Below, one piece after another: positions 1-9,165 of a stretch of 64,000 nucleotides of DNA. The notes under the pieces were generated by a model. The model was not told where the DNA came from. It was given only the letters and a program-made list of their open reading frames with translations, and searched no databases. A program made the translations under genes and the position numbers. The first letter of the stretch is position 1; each line of letters begins with the position of its first letter. Source of the stretch: Denitrificimonas caeni (GTDB lineage Bacteria; Pseudomonadota; Gammaproteobacteria; Pseudomonadales; Pseudomonadaceae); NCBI RefSeq assembly GCF_905120345.1, contig NZ_CAJHOA010000007.1, positions 1 through 64,000 of the forward strand, given 5' to 3'.

Positions 1-2
1 GA

Positions 3-44
3 TTTATGATTGAATTTGAAGACCGCTTAACGGATTATATTTAA
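3..44 (+). CDS. Possible C-terminal end of an upstream gene (partial)
   Basis: A frame is open from the left window edge and closes with TAA at 42-44, encoding about 13 residues ending EFEDRLTDYI. It could be the tail of a gene lying mostly outside the window. There is too little sequence to recognise a family, and chance openness over 40 bases is common, so this is only a possibility. Confidence 0.2.
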   Translation, partial: FMIEFEDRLTDYI

Positions 45-63
45 CCTTGGCAGTTACACAGAA

Positions 64-288
64 TCATTTACAGGGTCTCAGTAAACCCAGCTGAGCGGTG
101 TTGCGTAATAACCATACGCCGCTGATACCGCAAACCAACATCAATACGGTAGGAATCTGCAAGCCGTGATACAGCACTCGAATACTATCAGCATCAAGTC
201 TCCAAAAAGCAGGCTTACAAGTACCACTTTCCAGCATATTTTTATCCGTTGCCATTAGCAGTTTTATTGTTATGTCGTGACATTTCAC
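64..288 (-). CDS. Small hypothetical membrane protein, doubtful
   Basis: This 74-codon frame has one hydrophobic stretch (about residues 44-61, PTVLMLVCGISGVWLL) and three or four cysteines. I do not recognise it. Upstream of the ATG there is only a weak purine stretch (GAGACAG), and an internal ATG (residue 12) has no obvious ribosome binding site. It lies opposite to and upstream of uvrD. It may be a real small inner-membrane protein, a gene remnant or chance. If it is not a gene, then 45-520 holds nothing I can identify apart from the presumed uvrD promoter. Confidence 0.28.
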   Translation of the reverse strand: MKCHDITIKLLMATDKNMLESGTCKPAFWRLDADSIRVLYHGLQIPTVLMLVCGISGVWLLRNTAQLGLLRPCK

Positions 289-520
289 TGTCTCAACTTA
301 TGTGGATAGGTAGAGTTTGAATGTTGCCCATGTAAAGCATGCAAACATCCGTTTAATTTTTAGCAGCCAACATTAATCGTATTGACCTACTGTCCACAAG
401 CCCAGAATGCGAAAAACCTTACGCAGAGCGAATAAACCCTAGACCATCAGCTTAACTCATAAAAGCTTTTATGCTTGCATTGTGTTTGCCCTTAATCGTA
501 TCGCCCACTAGAATACTCTG

Positions 521-2719
521 ATGCATGATGATATCTCACACTTATTAAACGCCCTCAACGAAGCCCAGCGTGAAGCTGTTGCTGCGCCCATTGGTCAACA
601 ACGTGTTTTGGCGGGCGCTGGCTCCGGTAAAACACGGGTATTAGTCCACCGTATTGCTTGGCTCATCCAAGTTGAAGGTGCCTCACCACACAGTATTTTA
701 TCGGTCACTTTTACCAATAAAGCGGCTGCGGAAATGCGCTTGCGCATTGAAGACCTACTTGGGATCAGTCCTGCGGGCATGTGGGTTGGTACTTTCCATG
801 GCCTAGCCCACCGTTTACTACGTGCACATTGGCAAGAAGCCGGTTTAGCCGAAGGCTTCAGCATCCTTGATGGCGATGATCAACAGCGTTTACTCAAACG
901 TGTGATGCGCGAACTGCAGCTGGATGAACAACGCTGGCCAGTACGCCAAGCGCAATGGTTTATTAACGGACAAAAAGACGAAGGCTTACGCCCGCAGCAC
1001 ATTCAAGCCGGTGGCGATCTATTTCTCGCCACCATGCTGCAGATCTATACGGCTTACGAGGCGGCTTGCGCACGTGCTGGCGCTATTGATTTCGCCGAAC
1101 TCTTGCTTCGTGCTCTAGATTTATGGCGTGACAACCCAGGTCTGCTGCAGCATTACCAACAACGTTTTCAACACATTCTCGTCGATGAATTTCAAGATAC
1201 CAACGCCGTACAATACGCGTGGTTACGTTTACTGGCACAAGGCGGCAAAAGCTTAATGGTGGTTGGTGATGACGACCAATCCATCTACGGCTGGCGTGGC
1301 GCAAAAATTGAAAACATCCAACAGTTCTCCAGCGACTTTGTAAATACGCAAAGTATTCGTCTCGAACAAAACTATCGTTCTACTGCCAATATCCTCAAAG
1401 CCGCCAACGCTTTAATCGATAACAACCAAGGTCGGCTTGGCAAAGAACTCTGGACAGAAGGTGCTGACGGCGAACCCATCAGCCTCTATAACGCCTATAA
1501 CGAATATGATGAAGCGCGTTATATCGTTGAGTGCATTGAGCAAGCGCTACGTAAAGGTGAGCTAGCACGCAGTGATATTGCTATTTTATACCGCTCCAAC
1601 GCTCAGTCTCGTGTTCTAGAGGAAGCATTATTAAGTGCGGCAGTGCCCTACCGTATTTATGGCGGCCAGCGCTTTTTTGAGCGCTTGGAAATTAAAAACG
1701 CCTTAGCTTATCTGCGTTTATTACGTAGCCGTCATGATGACGGTGCAATTGAGCGAGTCATCAATGTACCGACCCGTGGTATTGGTGAAAAAACCATCGA
1801 AACAGTCCGCCAAGCAGCACGCGAACACGACGTGTCGTTATGGCAAGCGATGCAGTTGTTGATTAGCCAAAAAGCTCTAGCGGGGCGCGCCAGTAATGCC
1901 CTACAGGGTTTTGTTGATTTGATTGAGCAATTAGCCATCCAGACCCACGATTGCGAATTACATGCCGTCGCGCAAATCGTTATAGAGCAATCGGGCCTGA
2001 TCAAGTATCACCAAGAAGAAAAAGGCGAAAAAGGCCAAGCACGTGTGGAAAACCTTGAGGAGCTGGTCAGCGCAGCGCGCAACTTCAAAAAGAATGACGA
2101 TCTCGACGATGACTTACCGCCACTGGTGGCTTTTTTAGACCATGCGGTACTGGAAGCCGGCGACACCCAAGCTGATGAGTTTACCGAGGCGGTGCAGCTG
2201 ATGACCTTGCATAGCGCTAAAGGTCTGGAGTTTCCGATTGTCTTTATTGCCGGTATGGAAGAAGGCTTGTTTCCACACAAAATGAGCCTAGAAGAACCCG
2301 GTCGTTTAGAAGAAGAGCGGCGCTTAGCCTATGTGGGTATTACCCGCGCCATGCAACAACTGTATCTGACGTGTGCCGAAACACGACGTCTATACGGCTC
2401 TGAAACGTACAACAAAGTCTCGCGTTTTGTTCGTGAAATCCCATCCGAACTCTTACAAGAAGTGCGGATGAATAATAGTGTCAGCCGTCCGTATCACAGC
2501 AACCGTCAGGTGCAACACGCTACCAGTAGCCTATTTAGTGGTACAGAAATACCACAAACAGAATTCAAGCTTGGCCAATTCGTCAGCCACACGGTATTTG
2601 GTGAAGGGGTTATTTTGAATTTTGAAGGCGCTGGCGCGCAAGCACGTGTACAAGTTAACTTCGCTAACGACGGTATCAAATGGCTGATGGTGGCGTATGC
2701 CAAACTGCAACCATTATAA
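521..2719 (+). CDS. uvrD: DNA helicase II, UvrD
   Basis: This is a superfamily 1A 3'-5' helicase that removes UvrC and the excised oligonucleotide in nucleotide excision repair and unwinds DNA in MutHLS mismatch repair. Visible motifs in order are Walker A AGAGSGKT (about 31-38), motif Ia TFTNKAA, Walker B DEFQDTN (about 222-228), GDDDQSIYGWRG (about 249), LEQNYRS, motif V LHSAKGLEF and motif VI AYVGITRA. The last 50 residues (LGQFVSHTVFGEGVILNFEG) form the Tudor-like tail that separates UvrD from Rep and PcrA-poor matches. At 732 residues the length is normal for Pseudomonas. The MHDD start matches the family N-terminus. The next gene begins 40 bases downstream on the same strand. Confidence 0.97.
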   Translation: MHDDISHLLNALNEAQREAVAAPIGQQRVLAGAGSGKTRVLVHRIAWLIQVEGASPHSILSVTFTNKAAAEMRLRIEDLLGISPAGMWVGTFHGLAHRLLRAHWQEAGLAEGFSILDGDDQQRLLKRVMRELQLDEQRWPVRQAQWFINGQKDEGLRPQHIQAGGDLFLATMLQIYTAYEAACARAGAIDFAELLLRALDLWRDNPGLLQHYQQRFQHILVDEFQDTNAVQYAWLRLLAQGGKSLMVVGDDDQSIYGWRGAKIENIQQFSSDFVNTQSIRLEQNYRSTANILKAANALIDNNQGRLGKELWTEGADGEPISLYNAYNEYDEARYIVECIEQALRKGELARSDIAILYRSNAQSRVLEEALLSAAVPYRIYGGQRFFERLEIKNALAYLRLLRSRHDDGAIERVINVPTRGIGEKTIETVRQAAREHDVSLWQAMQLLISQKALAGRASNALQGFVDLIEQLAIQTHDCELHAVAQIVIEQSGLIKYHQEEKGEKGQARVENLEELVSAARNFKKNDDLDDDLPPLVAFLDHAVLEAGDTQADEFTEAVQLMTLHSAKGLEFPIVFIAGMEEGLFPHKMSLEEPGRLEEERRLAYVGITRAMQQLYLTCAETRRLYGSETYNKVSRFVREIPSELLQEVRMNNSVSRPYHSNRQVQHATSSLFSGTEIPQTEFKLGQFVSHTVFGEGVILNFEGAGAQARVQVNFANDGIKWLMVAYAKLQPL

Positions 2720-2759
2720 CGATCATCCACTTTTATATTGAGCTCAACGAGGACCCTAC

Positions 2760-3857
2760 ATGAAGCATAGTCAGAGCTTTACTTTTGCAGCCATTATCAC
2801 GGCTTGCTTTACCCTACTGGGCTGCAACCAAGAGCCAGCCAGTCAAGCAGATAGCGTTGCTATCCCAGAAGAAACATTCACTTGGAAAATGGTGACGGCT
2901 TGGCCGAAAAACTACCCCGCCTTAGGCACCTCTGCTGAACGCGTGGCTGAACGTATCAACAGTATGAGTAAGGGTCGTTTGACCATTAAAGTCTACGCCG
3001 GTGGTGAGCTGGTGCCGCCACTGGAAGTGTTTGATGCGGTCTCCCGTGGCACTGCACAAATGGGCCATGGCGCAGCCTACTACTGGAAAGGTAAAACAGA
3101 TACCGCACAATTTTTTACCTCTGTACCCTTTGGTTTATCAGCCATTGAGATGAATGCGTGGCTGCATAAAGGTGACGGTTTGAAGCTATGGGAAGAAGCC
3201 TATGCCCCGTTTGGCGTTAAGCCCTTCGCTATTGGTAACACCGGTATGCAAATGGGCGGCTGGTTTAACAAAGAAATTCATAGCTTAGATGACCTTAAAG
3301 GTTTAAAAATTCGCATGCCAGGTTTAGGCGGCGAAGTTCTCAATCACTTAGGCGCAACCACGGTCAATCTGCCAGGTAGCGAAGTATTTACCGCACTGCA
3401 AACCAATGCGATTGATGCATCAGACTGGGTGAGCCCGTATAACGACTTAGCCTTTGGTTTGCATAAAGCGGCCAAATACTATTACTACCCCGGCTGGCAA
3501 GAACCACAAGCGGTGCTGGAGCTGATTATTAATCAAGCAGCATGGGACAGCTTACCGAGTGATCTGCAAGCTATCGTCACTGAAGCCATTCGTGCAGGTA
3601 ACGCCGATATGCTCGATGACTTTACTTGGAACAATGCTCGCGCCTTAGCTGAGCTTAAAGAGGCGGATGTACAATTGCGCCGCTTCCCTGATGAAGTATT
3701 GCAAGCAATGCAAGCAGAGTCAGCTAAAGTACTGGATAACCTAGCCAGTAAAAGTGATCTGAACCAGCGTATTTGGGATTCCATGCAAGCGTTCCAGAAA
3801 CAAATCACTCTGATGCACGAAATATCAGAAAAAGAATTGTATAACTGGCGTGATTAA
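2760..3857 (+). CDS. TRAP transporter solute-binding protein (DctP/TakP type), lipoprotein
   Basis: The protein is a periplasmic solute receptor for a tripartite ATP-independent (TRAP) transporter, which takes up carboxylates or 2-oxoacids using the sodium or proton gradient. An N-terminal lipobox LLGC (Cys22) predicts a lipid anchor. The mature part begins FTWKMVTAWPKNYPALG and contains GGELVPPLEVFDAVSRGTAQ and the TNAIDASDWVSP region typical of the TakP/mannitol-chloroaromatic subgroup. The length of 365 aa is usual. It is preceded by a good AACGAGGA ribosome binding site. No membrane subunits are adjacent; the only TRAP permease genes in the window are 32 kb away (dctQ/dctM near 34.6-36.5 kb), and whether they are partners is inference. 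The substrate cannot be named. Confidence 0.9.
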   Translation: MKHSQSFTFAAIITACFTLLGCNQEPASQADSVAIPEETFTWKMVTAWPKNYPALGTSAERVAERINSMSKGRLTIKVYAGGELVPPLEVFDAVSRGTAQMGHGAAYYWKGKTDTAQFFTSVPFGLSAIEMNAWLHKGDGLKLWEEAYAPFGVKPFAIGNTGMQMGGWFNKEIHSLDDLKGLKIRMPGLGGEVLNHLGATTVNLPGSEVFTALQTNAIDASDWVSPYNDLAFGLHKAAKYYYYPGWQEPQAVLELIINQAAWDSLPSDLQAIVTEAIRAGNADMLDDFTWNNARALAELKEADVQLRRFPDEVLQAMQAESAKVLDNLASKSDLNQRIWDSMQAFQKQITLMHEISEKELYNWRD

Positions 3858-3974
3858 CTGTCGCGGCTTGCTCTTAGTAGAGAGCACTGATGTCATAACC
3901 CTACTCCTGTCAGCACGCGCAGCATGCACCAGTGCCGACCTATTAAATTAACTGACAATAAAAAGGTACTTTAT

Positions 3975-4814
3975 ATGCAACGTTTTCTCAGTATTGCCTT
4001 AGCCCTGTGCTTAGGCTTAACGTTCAGCTTAGACGCTGACGCACGTCGTTTTGGTGGTGGCAAATCATTTGGATCAATGAAGCACCGTCAAACACAACAA
4101 CAACAGCAAAAACCTGCTGCAACACAAGCACCGGGTAAACAAGCGGCAGCGGCTGGTGCCAGACCAGGCATCGGCGGTATGTTAATGGGCCTTGCTGCTG
4201 GCGGCCTGCTGGCCTCTATGTTTATGGGTGGAGCCTTTGAAGGCTTACAAATCATGGATATGCTGATTTTTGGCCTGATTGCTTTTGTCATCTTTAAGCT
4301 GATTGCCAGCCGTCGCAGGCAAATGCCGCAAGCAGCGACCGCTGGTGGTCCAGCTATGCAACGTGAAGCACATACGCCAACACAAAATATCTTTGGCAGT
4401 ACCGCGTCAGCCGCAGCGACTGTAAAGCCAGTGATCAATGCCCCTGCCTGGTTTAATGAAAGCAGCTTTTTACAAGCGGCAGAAGGCCATTTTAATTCTC
4501 TGCAACAGCATTGGGATGCCAATGAGATGGAACAGATTGCCGAGTTCGTTACTCCGGAAATGCTGACATTCTTAACCAATGAGCGCAGCAGCCTCGGTGA
4601 CGAGATGCAGTCCACCTATATTGACGACCTGAGCTTACAACTGGATGGTGTTGATGAGGAAAACGGTGTCACCATTGCTACGTTGACCTTCCACGGTGTT
4701 GCGAAAACGTCACGCTTTGATCAAGGTGAAGCCTTCTCGGAAAGCTGGCGCATGGAGCGTCAACAGGGCGACAACCAACCTTGGTTAATCGCTGGCATTC
4801 GCCAAAACGCTTAA
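3975..4814 (+). CDS. Tim44-like domain membrane protein
   Basis: I start at the internal ATG at 3975 because it has AAAAAGG just upstream and gives a proper signal peptide (MQRFLSIALALCLGLTFS, cleavage near ADA-RRFG). After a Gly/Gln/Ala-rich linker comes a glycine-rich hydrophobic segment (GGMLMGLAAGGLLASMFMGGAF) and a second membrane helix (MDMLIFGLIAFVIFKLIA), then a soluble C-terminal half (about 160-279) of the Tim44/MBA1-like fold, with PAWFNESSFLQAAEGHF and the closing AGIRQN. Pseudomonas encodes a conserved protein of this type with a Tim44-like domain. Its role is unknown; the mitochondrial Tim44 link is by fold only. Confidence 0.85.
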   Translation: MQRFLSIALALCLGLTFSLDADARRFGGGKSFGSMKHRQTQQQQQKPAATQAPGKQAAAAGARPGIGGMLMGLAAGGLLASMFMGGAFEGLQIMDMLIFGLIAFVIFKLIASRRRQMPQAATAGGPAMQREAHTPTQNIFGSTASAAATVKPVINAPAWFNESSFLQAAEGHFNSLQQHWDANEMEQIAEFVTPEMLTFLTNERSSLGDEMQSTYIDDLSLQLDGVDEENGVTIATLTFHGVAKTSRFDQGEAFSESWRMERQQGDNQPWLIAGIRQNA

Positions 4815-4902
4815 ATTTCCAACACGAATCTGCAGCGGTAGCCTCTAACGGCGCCGCTGTAAGCATTCAATGCTGCCCCGCAATTAATCGAGTGAGAATG
4901 CC

Positions 4903-5310
4903 GTGGAAGAAGTCATCGACGAGTTACGTGAGCGTAATGAGCCTGTCCCTGTTGCGTTAGAACTACCCGAAGAAGAAACCCTCGTAGAGATTCAAGAGCA
5001 AATTTTGATTCACCTACCTTTTGCTTTACGCGAATTTCTATTGACCGTCAGCGACGTTGTTTATGGCCGCCTCGAGCCTGTTACCGCCAGCGACCCTCAC
5101 TCTCATACCTATTTGCCTGACGTGACAGCTACAGCGTGGGATCTTGGTTTACCACGCCACTTGGTGCCTGTCTGTTATGACCCACCGCTGTATTACGCCG
5201 TCGAGGAAGACGGAGAAGTGTTTGCTTGGGACTCAGAGACGCAGGAGATGCTCGACGAGACATGGGAAAGCGTCTGGCATTGGGTACGTGACGTCTGGCT
5301 GGAAAGCTAA
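4903..5310 (+). CDS. SMI1/KNR4-like conserved protein
   Basis: This acidic cytoplasmic protein of 135 residues uses a GTG start at 4903. A nearer ATG at 4898 is in another frame and cannot be used. Features of the SMI1/KNR4 fold are visible: an N-terminal ELPEEETLVEIQEQILIHLP segment, LREFLLTVSDVVYG, and an aromatic-rich C-terminus (YYAVEEDGEVFAWDSE and the final WESVWHWVRDVWLES). Close relatives occur widely in Pseudomonas as a single-domain protein of unknown job. Members of this superfamily elsewhere act as immunity proteins to contact-dependent toxins, but no toxin gene is nearby, so I do not infer that role here. Confidence 0.8.
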   Translation: MEEVIDELRERNEPVPVALELPEEETLVEIQEQILIHLPFALREFLLTVSDVVYGRLEPVTASDPHSHTYLPDVTATAWDLGLPRHLVPVCYDPPLYYAVEEDGEVFAWDSETQEMLDETWESVWHWVRDVWLES

Positions 5311-5387
5311 GTAAGATCAGAGTAAGGTAGCATTGCTTTTTCAAGTGCATAGGTTTATTGCACCCAACACAACAAAAAGAGAGCGCT

Positions 5388-5867
5388 ATGGAACCCGGAT
5401 CTTCAACACTGACCATGACTGTTTTAATGACACCAGATAACGCCAATTTCTCTGGTAATGTGCATGGCGGTACCTTACTCAAATACTTAGATGAAGTCGC
5501 CTATGCTTGTGCCAGTCGTTATGCAGGTAGCTATGTCGTCACGCTATCGGTCGACCAAGTCACCTTTCGTCAACCTATTCATGTCGGCGAGCTGGTTACT
5601 TTTCTGGCCACAGTAAACTACACAGGGCGAACCTCTTTAGAGGTCGGTATTAAAGTAGTCACGGAAAATATTCGTGACAAGCTGGTCAGACACACCAATA
5701 GCTGCTTTTTTACTATGGTGGCGATTAATGAAAATGGGCAAACAGTTGAAGTACCTAAACTGATACCGCGCGGTGAAGATGAAATCAGACGCTTTGCTAA
5801 CGCGCAAGAGCGCCGTGCAATTCGCGCTGAATTAGCCGAGCGCTATAAAGCACTTAAAGGCGACTAA
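5388..5867 (+). CDS. Acyl-CoA thioesterase, hotdog fold (YciA-like)
   Basis: The enzyme probably hydrolyses acyl-CoA to fatty acid and CoA in the cytoplasm. The start at 5388 is preferred over an in-frame ATG ten codons upstream because AAAGAGAG precedes it at the right distance. The hotdog signature is clear: MTPDNANFSGNVHGGTLLKYLDEVAYACASRY, where the Asn/Gly-Gly/Asp positions form the active site, followed by the core VTLSVDQVTFRQPIHVGE. The length of 159 aa is typical for YciA/acyl-CoA hydrolase 7-like single-hotdog enzymes. Its chain-length preference cannot be read from the sequence. It converges on sutA, with a long hairpin between them. Confidence 0.9.
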   Translation: MEPGSSTLTMTVLMTPDNANFSGNVHGGTLLKYLDEVAYACASRYAGSYVVTLSVDQVTFRQPIHVGELVTFLATVNYTGRTSLEVGIKVVTENIRDKLVRHTNSCFFTMVAINENGQTVEVPKLIPRGEDEIRRFANAQERRAIRAELAERYKALKGD

Positions 5868-5884
5868 CTGTCACCTAAGTACAG

Positions 5885-5930
5885 ATTGCAAACGACCCAG
5901 CCGATACTCTCGATCTGGGTCGTTTGCAAT
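5885..5930. terminator. Long perfect hairpin between convergent genes
   Basis: Arms 5885-5900 and 5915-5930 are perfectly complementary over 16 bp around a 14-base loop. It sits 18 bases after the thioesterase stop and 22 bases before the sutA stop, where a bidirectional terminator would be expected. Neither side carries a T tract, so it is either a Rho-independent terminator of poor form, an mRNA 3'-end stabiliser or another element. Confidence 0.6.
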
Positions 5931-5951
5931 TAAGCGTCAGTTACACATGCT

Positions 5952-6266
5952 TTATACATCAATATTGTTTTCGACTTCCTGTACCTTACCACCGCGCGCT
6001 AAAAACTCTTCCATCGCCTTAGCTAAGGCATCACGCTCTTTTTGCTTAGCTTCGACAGACGGCAAGTCATCAACACTCACCGCCGCCTTGGCTTTTGCGC
6101 GTGACGGTGTGACCACCGCATCAGAACCATCATCAACGCTATCGTCAGCGACATCATCAACGTCTTCGACATCGTCATCAACGTCGTCGATATCTAAATC
6201 ATCAGCATCAACGTCGCTATCATCGCCCGCATCTAATTCTTCTGTTTCTATTTCTTCATCAAACAT
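5952..6266 (-). CDS. sutA: RNA polymerase-associated regulator SutA
   Basis: SutA is a small acidic protein of Pseudomonas that binds RNA polymerase and raises transcription of rRNA and housekeeping genes during slow growth. I start at the Met giving MFDEEIETEE (6266), preceded by GAGG, which gives 104 residues; a longer frame starts nine codons earlier. Residues 1-55 are almost all Asp/Glu/Val (acidic disordered tail), then the conserved helix LPSVEAKQKERDALAKAMEEFLARGGKV. This helix and the position beside glnK are what I recognise. The C-terminal tail after the helix (QEVENNIDV) looks shorter than I recall for P. aeruginosa. Confidence 0.75.
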   Translation of the reverse strand: MFDEEIETEELDAGDDSDVDADDLDIDDVDDDVEDVDDVADDSVDDGSDAVVTPSRAKAKAAVSVDDLPSVEAKQKERDALAKAMEEFLARGGKVQEVENNIDV

Positions 6267-6532
6267 AGTCAACCTCAAGCCTGCCTTCAGCAAGATAGTT
6301 TTAAATCTAACGCCAAAAAAATTTAGCGCCTAAATTGGGTTTAGCATAATGTCTAGCGATACTGGATGGCAATAAGATGTGCACAGCGCACTTAAAGCAG
6401 CCAACTGGCAATCACCGGTTATGCGTTGGGCGCGCATTCTAGTGTGATAAAAAGAAAATAACCACGATAATAAATTCTTTTTTAATATTTCTAAAAACCG
6501 CTGGATTAGACGGCGCGTTGCCTATAATAAGC

Positions 6533-6577
6533 CGTAAAAAGCACTAAGGCGCAACCCCACAAGAGCTACGCCTTAGT
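6533..6577 (-). terminator. Intrinsic terminator after glnK
   Basis: On the minus strand a 9-bp stem (plus-strand arms 6543-6551 ACTAAGGCG and 6569-6577 CGCCTTAGT) with a 17-base loop is followed by GCTTTTTAC. It lies about 75 bases past the glnK stop, so the glnK transcript probably ends here and does not continue into sutA. Confidence 0.7.
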
Positions 6578-6649
6578 CGTATTGATACACCAGGGTAAAA
6601 CAGCGTTAAAGAGCAGCGCGCACCCAGTAAACCGATAAAATTTATCTGA

Positions 6650-7293
<644 letters not shown>

Positions 7294-7554
7294 ATGTTAC
7301 CGCCTAAGGCCTTATTTGACAGTATCAGTACCCATGCCGCACGTTTGCTGGGCAGTGAAAATCCGCTACCACGTGCTGAAGTTGAAGCGCAGCTTAAAGC
7401 ACTATTACAAAGCGCCTTTAGCAAGCTCGACTTAGTCAGTCGGGAAGAGTTTGACAGCCAAATGGTTGTTCTGGCGCGTACCCGTGCCCGTTTAGAAGCG
7501 CTGGAAAGCACAGTTGCTGCTCTGGAAGAGCAGCTAAGACACACTGCACCTTAA
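7294..7554 (+). CDS. ubiK: Ubiquinone biosynthesis accessory factor UbiK
   Basis: UbiK (YqiC, BMFP domain) is a small coiled-coil protein that assists the soluble Ubi complex in aerobic ubiquinone synthesis, with UbiJ. The 86-residue protein has the usual N-terminus MLPPKALFDSISTHAARLL, a short loop with Pro, and a predicted coiled coil from about residue 45 to 82 (VSREEFDSQMVVLARTRARLEALESTVAALEEQL in abbreviated view). A ribosome binding site AAGGAA lies upstream. It precedes yifB on the same strand, the usual Pseudomonas order glnK-ubiK-yifB. Confidence 0.92.
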   Translation: MLPPKALFDSISTHAARLLGSENPLPRAEVEAQLKALLQSAFSKLDLVSREEFDSQMVVLARTRARLEALESTVAALEEQLRHTAP

Positions 7555-7623
7555 TATATAAGCAACACCCGGTTAGCCGCTTGCCAGATAAAGCTGCTCT
7601 GTAATGAAGATCAAGGAGGATCT

Positions 7624-9120
7624 ATGTCACTCGCTATTATTCACAGCCGTGCACAAATTGGTGTTGAAGCGCCTGCTGTTAGTGTAGAAATTCATCTAAC
7701 CAACGGTTTACCCTCGCTAACCATTGTTGGCTTACCCGAAACAGCCGTACGCGAAAGCAAAGACCGCGTACGCAGTGCGATTTTAAATAGCGCACTTGAG
7801 TTCCCACGCAAGCGTATCACTCTTAATTTAGCGCCTGCTGATCTGCCTAAAGAGGGCGGCCGTTTTGATTTAGCTATTGCCTTAGGTTTATTGGCTGCCA
7901 GTGCACAACTGCCCGGCGGTTGTCTTGATGGTTTTGAGTGTTTAGGAGAACTGGCCCTCTCTGGTCATCTGCGCCCCGTGCGTGGTGTGCTACCAGCAGC
8001 GCTAGCAGCACGTGCTGCAGGAAGGGCTTTAGTGGTTGCCTTAGCCAATGCCGAAGAAGCCTGTTTAGCCACGGGTTTAAAAGTCTATGCGATTGACCAT
8101 TTGCTGGAGTTGGTCAGTCACTTTAATCAACAAACTGTTTTAAAGCCTTATCAATCACAAGGCTTACTACCACAAGCCACCAGTTACCCTGACCTTCTCG
8201 AAGTACAAGGCCAAGCAGCAGCCAAACGTGCGTTGCTAGTGGCTGCTGCAGGACGGCATAATTTATTACTCAGTGGCCCACCCGGTACGGGAAAAACCTT
8301 ACTGGCCAGTCGTCTCCCCGGTCTATTACCACCGCTGACTGAACAAGAGGCTTTGGAAGTCGCTGCAGTACAGTCGGTGGTTAATATTGAGCCGTTACGT
8401 GGCTGGCCACAGCGGCCCTTTCGACAACCCCATCACAGCGCCTCAGGTCCTGCTTTAGTCGGCGGCGGCAGTCGTCCACAACCCGGGGAAATCAGCTTAG
8501 CTCACCAAGGTATTTTATTTCTAGATGAGCTACCTGAGTTCGATCGCAAAGTTCTTGAGGTACTGCGCGAGCCTTTAGAGTCAGGTTATATTGTGATTGC
8601 CCGGGCCCACAGCAAAGCGCGTTTTCCAGCACGCTTCCAATTAGTCGCAGCGATGAACCCATGTCCTTGTGGTTATTTTGGAGACCCCAACGGCCGTTGT
8701 CGCTGCAGCCCAGAACAAGTACAGCGTTATCGCCATAAGCTGTCTGGCCCTTTACTCGATCGGATTGACCTGCATATCAGCGTCGCCCGTGAAACCACCT
8801 CATTGAGTCAGCCGAAAGAGCAGGGACTCAGCTCTGCAGAAGCGGTTAAACAAGTCTGTGCCGCACGCGATAGGCAGCTAAAGCGCCAAGGTTGCAGTAA
8901 TGCGCAACTGGACTTAAATTCTTTACACCAGCACTGTCAGTTACAGGATGAGGACCGTATTTGGCTTGAGCAAGCCAGCGAGCGTTTAAACTTATCATTA
9001 CGCGCGACTCATCGCGTGTTGAAAGTAGCACGAACCTTAGCCGATCTAGAAAACACCGTGACCATTGCTCGTAGTCATCTCGCCGAGGCGTTGCAATATA
9101 GATTTAACGAGCAGCAATAA
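7624..9120 (+). CDS. comM: YifB/ComM family Mg-chelatase-like AAA+ ATPase
   Basis: ComM-type proteins are hexameric AAA+ helicases that promote branch migration during natural transformation; the family was long annotated as Mg chelatase-like. The N-terminal Lon-protease-like domain (1-170; IGLPETAVRESKDRVRSA, LAPADLPKEGGRFDLAIALG) is followed by Walker A SGPPGTGKT (about 217-225), Walker B ILFLDELPEF (about 298-307) and the Cys-rich MNPCPCGYFGDPNGRCRCSP. The C-terminal sensor region ends with the typical LADLE and AEALQYR. The length of 498 aa is full. It has a very strong AAGGAGGATCT ribosome binding site. Competence genes are not in this window, so a role in transformation is inference. 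Confidence 0.93.
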   Translation: MSLAIIHSRAQIGVEAPAVSVEIHLTNGLPSLTIVGLPETAVRESKDRVRSAILNSALEFPRKRITLNLAPADLPKEGGRFDLAIALGLLAASAQLPGGCLDGFECLGELALSGHLRPVRGVLPAALAARAAGRALVVALANAEEACLATGLKVYAIDHLLELVSHFNQQTVLKPYQSQGLLPQATSYPDLLEVQGQAAAKRALLVAAAGRHNLLLSGPPGTGKTLLASRLPGLLPPLTEQEALEVAAVQSVVNIEPLRGWPQRPFRQPHHSASGPALVGGGSRPQPGEISLAHQGILFLDELPEFDRKVLEVLREPLESGYIVIARAHSKARFPARFQLVAAMNPCPCGYFGDPNGRCRCSPEQVQRYRHKLSGPLLDRIDLHISVARETTSLSQPKEQGLSSAEAVKQVCAARDRQLKRQGCSNAQLDLNSLHQHCQLQDEDRIWLEQASERLNLSLRATHRVLKVARTLADLENTVTIARSHLAEALQYRFNEQQ

Positions 9121-9165
9121 CAACAAACAGCAGCACGCTTGCAATAAGTGCGCTGCTCAACAGAC

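Noticed and set aside
297-308. TGTGGATA near the left edge as another DnaA box
   Set aside because: It reads TGTGGATAG, an isolated imperfect match without the surrounding repeat structure.
4088-4615. 175-codon minus-strand frame opposite the Tim44-domain gene
   Set aside because: Antisense shadow with poly-Cys composition; no homology or ribosome binding site.
4898-4900. ATG as start of the SMI1/KNR4-like gene
   Set aside because: It is out of frame with the coding sequence; the GTG at 4903 is the in-frame choice.
5947-6333. 128-codon Ser/Thr-rich plus-strand frame opposite sutA
   Set aside because: Antisense shadow of Asp/Glu-rich codons; the minus-strand product is the recognised protein.
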